Of a stretch of DNA of 12,181 nt, positions 8,845 to 12,181 are shown piece after piece (the stretch's first letter is position 1; each line of letters opens with the position of its first letter). Under the pieces are notes generated by a model, which was not told the origin of the DNA, made no database searches, and was given only the letters and a program-made list of their open reading frames with translations. The DNA is from Roseiarcus sp050013915 (GTDB taxonomy: Bacteria; Pseudomonadota; Alphaproteobacteria; Rhizobiales; Beijerinckiaceae). The translations under genes were made by a program, and so were the position numbers. The DNA is taken from the NCBI GenBank assembly GCA_050013915.1, contig JBEKEI010000141.1, positions 1 to 12,181 on the forward strand, written 5' to 3'.

Positions 8845-8859
8845 TTGGGCTATTATACC
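8845..8859. promoter_or_regulatory. Partial operator copy and -10-like sequence ahead of the regulator gene
   Basis: On the minus strand GGTATA (8859-8854) is followed by ATA and then GCCCAA, so only one half matches the repeat at 8746-8760. The ten bases TATTATACCA (8851-8860, plus) match TATCATACCA (8752-8761) at nine positions. It holds a perfect TATAAT on the minus strand (8857-8852) and TATTAT on the plus strand. For the plus strand, AAGACA (8827-8832) is a weak -35 candidate at 18 bases. TTGG...CCAA (8845-8861) is also an imperfect dyad. Autoregulation of the regulator is inferred. Confidence 0.4.
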
Positions 8860-8883
8860 AAATCAACGCAACACGAGCCGCGA

Positions 8884-9600
8884 ATGATCCCTGCTTCGCC
8901 GATCCGCCGCCGCAAACTCTATGAGGAAGTCGTCACGCGGCTGGAGGCGCTGATCCACGAAGGCGAACTCAATCCCGGCGATCCCTTGCCCTCCGAGCGC
9001 GAGCTGATGCAGCATTTCGGCGTCGGGCGTCCCGCCATCCGCGAGGCTCTGTTCGCGCTGCAGCGCATGGGCCTCGTCGTGGTCGCCAATGGCGAGCGCG
9101 CGCGCGTCTCGGCCCCGACCTCCAAGACGCTGCTCGGCGAACTCGCCGGCGCCGCGCGCCTGATGCTCGCCAAGCCCGAGGGAATCCAGCATTTCCAGCA
9201 GGCGCGCACATTGTTCGAATGCGCGCTCGCCGAGGAGGCCGCGCGCGCCGCCACTCCCGAGGACGTCGCCCGGCTGGAAAGGGCGCTCGCCGCCAACGCC
9301 GCCGCCCTCGGCGACAACGTCCAGTTCGTAAAGACCGACGTCGCGTTTCATTTCGCCATCGCCACCATCCCGCGCAACCCGATCTATGTCGCGTTGCACG
9401 AGGCGATCGTCGAATGGCTCGTCGACCAGCGCAGCGTCTCGCTGCGCCGCCCAGGCACCGATCTCCTCGCGTATGAGTCGCATCGGCGCATCTTCGAAGC
9501 GGTCAAGGCCAATGAGGCGGCCGGGGCAGGTCAGGCGATGCGCCGCCACTTGTGTGAAATCGCAGACCGCTACTGGAAGGTCAAGGAGAACGACGGGTGA
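8884..9600 (+). CDS. NanR-like GntR/FadR-family transcriptional regulator (238 aa)
   Basis: DNA-binding sugar- or acid-responsive regulator, most likely the repressor of this locus. The N-terminal winged helix (about 9-75) has the GntR signature LPSERELM (35-42) and GVGRPAIREAL (46-56), and NGERARVS (69-76) in the wing is nearly the same as in E. coli NanR as I remember it. The C-terminal FCD domain shows the probable metal set D152, H156, H200 and H222. E. coli NanR has a longer N-terminal arm that is absent here. The frame is open back to 8773, but the ATG at 8884 starts right before the winged helix and leaves the operator-like sequence outside the gene. The ribosome site is weak. The stop overlaps the next start as GTGA. 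The effector is unknown and need not be sialic acid. Confidence 0.9.
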   Translation: MIPASPIRRRKLYEEVVTRLEALIHEGELNPGDPLPSERELMQHFGVGRPAIREALFALQRMGLVVVANGERARVSAPTSKTLLGELAGAARLMLAKPEGIQHFQQARTLFECALAEEAARAATPEDVARLERALAANAAALGDNVQFVKTDVAFHFAIATIPRNPIYVALHEAIVEWLVDQRSVSLRRPGTDLLAYESHRRIFEAVKANEAAGAGQAMRRHLCEIADRYWKVKENDG

Positions 9601-9899
9601 CAAGGCTCGCGGTTCTCGTCGCCTTCAGCGTCCGACCGGACGCGCGCGCGGCCTTCCAGCGGCTGGTGATGGACAATGCCGCCGCTTCGCTCGCCAACGA
9701 GCCGGGCTGCCGGCAATTCGATGTGCTGGTCCCCGAAAAAGGCATGGCGGGCGAATTCGTCCTCTATGAAATCTATGACGACGCGGCGGCGTTCGACGCG
9801 CATCTGGGCTCCGATCACTACCGCGCGTTCGACCAGGCCGCGGCGCCGATGGCGCTGACCAAGACGGTGAAACGGCTGCTGTTCGCCGAGCCGTCATGA
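9597..9899 (+). CDS. ABM-domain small monooxygenase-like protein, YgiN type (100 aa)
   Basis: Single antibiotic-biosynthesis-monooxygenase (ABM) domain, a dimeric ferredoxin-like fold. Typical features are NEPGCRQFDV (34-43) and the FVLYEIYDDAAAFDAH stretch (54-69) followed by H74 in SDHYRAF. Known relatives include YgiN (quinol monooxygenase) and LsrG (autoinducer-2 isomerase), so the activity may be oxygenation or isomerisation. The GTG start at 9597 overlaps the regulator stop (GTGA), and its own stop overlaps the ATG at 9896 (ATGA), so three genes were once coupled. Such domains often sit beside alpha-hydroxy-acid dehydrogenases in sugar-acid loci. The exact substrate is unknown. Confidence 0.85.
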   Translation: MTRLAVLVAFSVRPDARAAFQRLVMDNAAASLANEPGCRQFDVLVPEKGMAGEFVLYEIYDDAAAFDAHLGSDHYRAFDQAAAPMALTKTVKRLLFAEPS

Positions 9900-10105
9900 T
9901 GAGCGGACGCGACTGGCGGCGCTGCGCTCGCCGCCTGGAGGCGACGCGCCAACTGGCGCGCCGCGGCTTGCCGCTCCTGGTCTTCGGCTTCGCCGACCGC
10001 GGCGCCGAGGACGAACATGCGCTGAGGCGCAACGAGGCGGCGCGCGTGTCCTCGAAATTCCGCGCCAGGAGATCGATCGCGCGATGGGGTCGATGTCGGC
10101 CGTGA
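9896..10105 (+). pseudogene. Truncated remnant of an FMN-dependent alpha-hydroxy-acid dehydrogenase (69 codons left)
   Basis: The frame starts with ATG in an ATGA overlap with the ABM gene. Residues 13-50 match the N-terminus of the LldD/mandelate-dehydrogenase/glycolate-oxidase family: RRLEATRQLARRGLP, then GAEDE at 36-40 and LRRN at 43-46 (family pattern: RxLP, FDxxDGGAEDE, TLRRN). A family member needs about 350-390 residues, but this frame loses similarity after residue 50 and stops at 10105. No other part of the enzyme (FMN and catalytic His/Arg regions) is seen before the convergent gene ends at 10281. I infer a deletion that removed about 80 percent of the gene. The conserved DGG reads DRG, a further sign of decay. 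Confidence 0.6.
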
Positions 10106-10193
10106 AGGTCGCGGAGATGGGGCGCCACTGTCTGTTTTGCCCAGCAGAGGACAATATCCGCGAGAGGCGACAAATATTGCCGCGCTTGTCGCA

Positions 10194-10265
10194 GCGGTCG
10201 TCGACCGCGGCGGCGCGACGCGCGATCCGCGACCGCGCCTGCAGGCGGCGGTCGTCGATTGCGGC
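10194..10265. repeat. Two copies of an 18-bp GC-rich repeat, one containing a perfect dyad
   Basis: GCGGTCGTCGACCGCGGC (10194-10211) and GCGGTCGTCGATTGCGGC (10248-10265) match at 16 of 18 positions, 54 bases apart. The first copy contains the dyad GCGGTCG-T-CGACCGC (10194-10208). They lie between the convergent plus-strand remnant and the RraA-like gene. They could be terminator-like structure or leftover from the deletion; no function is shown. Confidence 0.4.
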
Positions 10266-10280
10266 CTGGATGCACTTCCG

Positions 10281-11033
10281 TCACCTTCCGTCCCGTCGCC
10301 TTGACGAAGCGCCGGGAGCCTCGGGGGGCGTCGCCGACCGCCCCTCGGCGATCTCGATCGTCCTTTCCGATTCGACGATTGCCGTGACGAAATCGGGAAT
10401 TTCGAGGCCGGCGTGCACCTTGGCCTCGAGCGCGGCCTCCGCCGCGCGCACCGCGTCGAGCTGCGCGAGAACGGCCTCGGCGTCGGCGAGGGGAACGATC
10501 ACGACGCCGTCGCGGTCGCCGATCACGATGTCGCCCGATTCGATGCGGACGCCGCCGACGACGACCGGCAGGCCGACAGTTCCCGGCCCGTTGCGCGCCG
10601 GCGAATTGGCGGTGGCGCCCGCGCAATAGACGGGAAGGCCGACGGCGAGGATGCCGACGATGTCGCGCACAAGCCCGTCGGTGACGAAGCCGGCGACGCC
10701 GCGGTTGCGCGCCATGCCGAGAAGGAGATCGCCGGTGACCGCAGTGGCGGTGAAGGAATCAGTCGCCGCGATCAGGATGTCGCCGCGCCGCGCAGCGTGG
10801 AGCGCGCCGAACAGGGCGAGATTGTCGGCGGGACCAGCGTCGCAGGTCACCGCCGTTCCGACCATCACGCGCGCGTCGGGCGCCAGCGGCTTGATGCGAT
10901 AGTCGAGGCAGCCGCGCCCGCCCATCGCGTCCACCACGTTGCCCGTCGGCGCGCCCGCAAATCCCGCGAGGAGTTCCGCGGAGGGGCGCGCAAAGTCGCG
11001 CCGGATCTTGAGCAGCGGCGGATCGACAATCAT
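10281..11033 (-). CDS. RraA/HMG-aldolase-like protein, likely class II pyruvate aldolase (250 aa)
   Basis: Member of the RraA-like fold family, which holds both the RNase E inhibitor RraA and metal-dependent aldolases (4-hydroxy-4-methyl-2-oxoglutarate/oxaloacetate type). The aldolase motif D-X20-R-D is complete: D102 (TGDLLLG), then R123-D124 in DGLVRDI. With its place in a sugar-acid locus this supports retro-aldol cleavage yielding pyruvate or a related keto acid over RNase regulation. Other family marks are AGPADNLAL (66-74) and RGDILIAATD (83-92). The start at 11033 has GAGGA eight bases upstream. The C-terminal 40 residues (after about 210) are rich in charged residues and extend beyond short RraA proteins. 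It follows the SDR gene by 44 bases and is probably cotranscribed. Older databases may label such proteins dimethylmenaquinone methyltransferase, which is outdated. Confidence 0.85.
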   Translation of the reverse strand: MIVDPPLLKIRRDFARPSAELLAGFAGAPTGNVVDAMGGRGCLDYRIKPLAPDARVMVGTAVTCDAGPADNLALFGALHAARRGDILIAATDSFTATAVTGDLLLGMARNRGVAGFVTDGLVRDIVGILAVGLPVYCAGATANSPARNGPGTVGLPVVVGGVRIESGDIVIGDRDGVVIVPLADAEAVLAQLDAVRAAEAALEAKVHAGLEIPDFVTAIVESERTIEIAEGRSATPPEAPGASSRRRDGR

Positions 11034-11077
11034 GACGTTCGTCCTCGACAGAAAGGGGATGACGGTGGGCAATCGGC

Positions 11078-11827
11078 CTACAGCATCGCGAGCATGCCGC
11101 CGTCGACCATGTGATAAGAACCGCTGATGAAGCTCGCGTCGTCCGACAGCAGGAAGGCTGCGAGCCGCGCGACTTCGATCGGCTGGCCGATGCGGCCGAG
11201 CGCGTGCTTGGCGCCCCATTCGGCGAATTTGGCGCCTGGATTGCCGGGGACGTACATTTCGGCGACCGCTTCGGCGAGCGGCGTCTGGATCGTGCCGGGG
11301 CAGATCGCGTTGACGCGGATGTTCTGGCGCCCGTGGTCGACCGCCATGACGCGGCTCAGCGAGATCACCGCGCCCTTGGTCGCGCTATAGGCGGCGACCT
11401 CCGGTTGCGTCGCATGCGCCTGCACCGACGACATGTTGACGATCGCGCCGCCGCCGCCGGCCGCCATGTGCGGAATGACGTGTTTCGAGAGCAGGAAGAT
11501 CGCCTTGAGGTTCACCGCCATCACGCGGTCCCAGTCGGCCTCCGCCATGTCGACGACGGTGCCGTGGATCTCGAGGCCTGCGCAATTGAACAGGCCCGTG
11601 ACGCGCCCGAGCGCGGCGGCGCGGTCGGCGACGCGCCGGCAATCTTCCGCGCGCGTCAGATCGGCGTGGACGGTGCGGATGCGCGCGTCCTGCAACGACG
11701 CGAGGCTCGCGCCGTCAATGTCGGCGGCGACCACGGTCGCGCCGCATTGGGCGAAGTGTTGCGCCGAGGCGCGGCCGATGCCCGAGGCCGCGCCGGTCAC
11801 CACGACGATCCCGTCAAGTCGCGCCAT
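11078..11827 (-). CDS. Short-chain dehydrogenase/reductase, classical SDR (249 aa)
   Basis: NAD-dependent oxidoreductase of the FabG-like classical SDR group. The Rossmann motif TGAASGIG is at 11-18, and D36 after beta-2 (VVAADID) suggests NAD. NCAG is at 81-84, and the catalytic set is N106, S134, Y147 and K151 (YSATK). CPGTIQTPL (176-184) and the C-terminal VDGG (241-244) are standard. The length is exactly typical. The start at 11827 has GGAGG about eight bases upstream; an in-frame ATG at 11866 would place coding sequence over the operator and is not preferred. It is first of a two-gene unit with the RraA-like gene. Likely role: oxidation of a hydroxyl on the sugar acid before aldol cleavage. 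Confidence 0.9.
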   Translation of the reverse strand: MARLDGIVVVTGAASGIGRASAQHFAQCGATVVAADIDGASLASLQDARIRTVHADLTRAEDCRRVADRAAALGRVTGLFNCAGLEIHGTVVDMAEADWDRVMAVNLKAIFLLSKHVIPHMAAGGGGAIVNMSSVQAHATQPEVAAYSATKGAVISLSRVMAVDHGRQNIRVNAICPGTIQTPLAEAVAEMYVPGNPGAKFAEWGAKHALGRIGQPIEVARLAAFLLSDDASFISGSYHMVDGGMLAML

Positions 11828-11861
11828 CAACGCCCCCTCCGCCAGGCTCCTTCGGATCGGC

Positions 11862-11889
11862 GCCATACCTATCACCCCATGAGGCCAAA
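11862..11889 (-). promoter_or_regulatory. Promoter with embedded NanR-type operator ahead of the second unit
   Basis: The minus strand carries GGGGTG-ATA-GGTATG (11878-11864), so one repeat is intact and the other degenerate. The 16 bases at 11865-11880 match 8747-8762 at 14 positions. A weak -35, TTTGGC (11889-11884), and -10, TATGGC (11867-11862), are 16 bases apart on the minus strand with the repeat between them, a position suited to repression by the regulator encoded at 8884-9600. Confidence 0.55.
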
Positions 11890-12181
11890 GGCAAAAGAGC
11901 GACGACGACGCGATCGTCGACCCGACTTCGCGCACAGAGGGGGATTTTCGACTCTCCGCAGGCAGGCGCTTCCTGGCGGATCGGCGTATGGCGCAGACCC
12001 CGGATCGCTGCGCATCGTTGAGCCAGACGTCGAATTTCTGGGCCGCATCCCGGGACGGGCCGCCGGGGCAGCCGGCTGGTTACGCTACCAGCGCACTTAA
12101 CTCGCGTCGCTCCCGGCGGCGCCCTATCTCGTCCGGGCCGCTGACGCGACATTGCCGGCGGGCCGCGCCGCCGAGCCGCCG
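11890..12181. other. Window end with no supportable gene
   Basis: Frames are open in several directions, as expected in GC-rich sequence, but none has a ribosome site plus recognisable family features. A minus frame reading DAAQKFDVWLNDAQRSG (around 12000-12060) looks protein-like but is interrupted by a stop upstream and I cannot name it. Confidence 0.4.

Noticed and set aside
8845..8861. TTGG-N9-CCAA as a PdhR/LldR-type palindromic operator
   Set aside because: The arms match but the inner bases do not follow TTGGT-N3-ACCAA; the direct GGTAT repeats fit this NanR-like regulator better.
8773..8883. Upstream start for the regulator at 8773
   Set aside because: It would add 37 residues with no domain role and place coding sequence over the promoter and partial operator.
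10084..10629. Plus-strand open frame of 181 codons across the RraA-like gene end
   Set aside because: Mostly antisense to the well-supported aldolase-like gene, with serine/arginine/threonine-rich composition and no family match.

Overview
The window looks like chromosomal DNA from a GC-rich alphaproteobacterium, probably of the Hyphomicrobiales (rhizobia/methylotroph side). This rests on GC-rich codon use, Tat-type leaders on two exported proteins, the regulator and transporter families, and tightly overlapping genes. Genus-level placement is not possible from the sequence alone.

Left part (1-2931). A Tat-exported metallophosphoesterase (183-1133, minus) and a small secreted protein (2264-2611, plus) flank about 1.1 kb without a clear intact gene. 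Three copies of one promoter-like element, GGGAATAA-N16-GTC(T/C), lie here with identical spacing. One precedes the phosphoesterase, one precedes the small secreted protein, and one precedes what may be a frameshifted small secreted-protein gene (about 1701-1963). I read them as one promoter class, probably used by an extracytoplasmic-function (ECF) sigma factor.

Right part (2932-11889). This is a carbohydrate or sugar-acid catabolic locus in three transcription units. (i) A long minus-strand operon runs from 8721 down to 2932: CUT1-type solute-binding protein, two permeases, SMP-30/gluconolactonase, short-chain dehydrogenase, and a phytanoyl-CoA-type Fe(II)/2-oxoglutarate dioxygenase. Several junctions are ATGA overlaps, and no ABC ATPase is present. 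(ii) Divergent from it on the plus strand are a NanR-like GntR/FadR regulator, an ABM-type small monooxygenase, and a truncated remnant of an FMN-dependent alpha-hydroxy-acid dehydrogenase. (iii) A second minus-strand unit (11827 down to 10281) holds another short-chain dehydrogenase and an RraA/HMG-aldolase-like protein with a complete D-X20-R-D motif.

The regulator closely resembles E. coli NanR, whose known operator is direct GGTATA repeats. GGTAT-type repeats with a 9-bp step occur upstream of both minus-strand units, and a weaker copy lies just upstream of the regulator. The locus therefore looks like one small regulon. A plausible flow is: import of a sugar or derivative, oxidation by a dehydrogenase, lactone opening by SMP-30, a further oxidation or hydroxylation, and retro-aldol cleavage by the RraA-type enzyme. 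No sialic-acid enzymes (NanA, NanE, NanK) are present, and the substrate cannot be named from sequence. The last ~290 bases hold no gene I can support.
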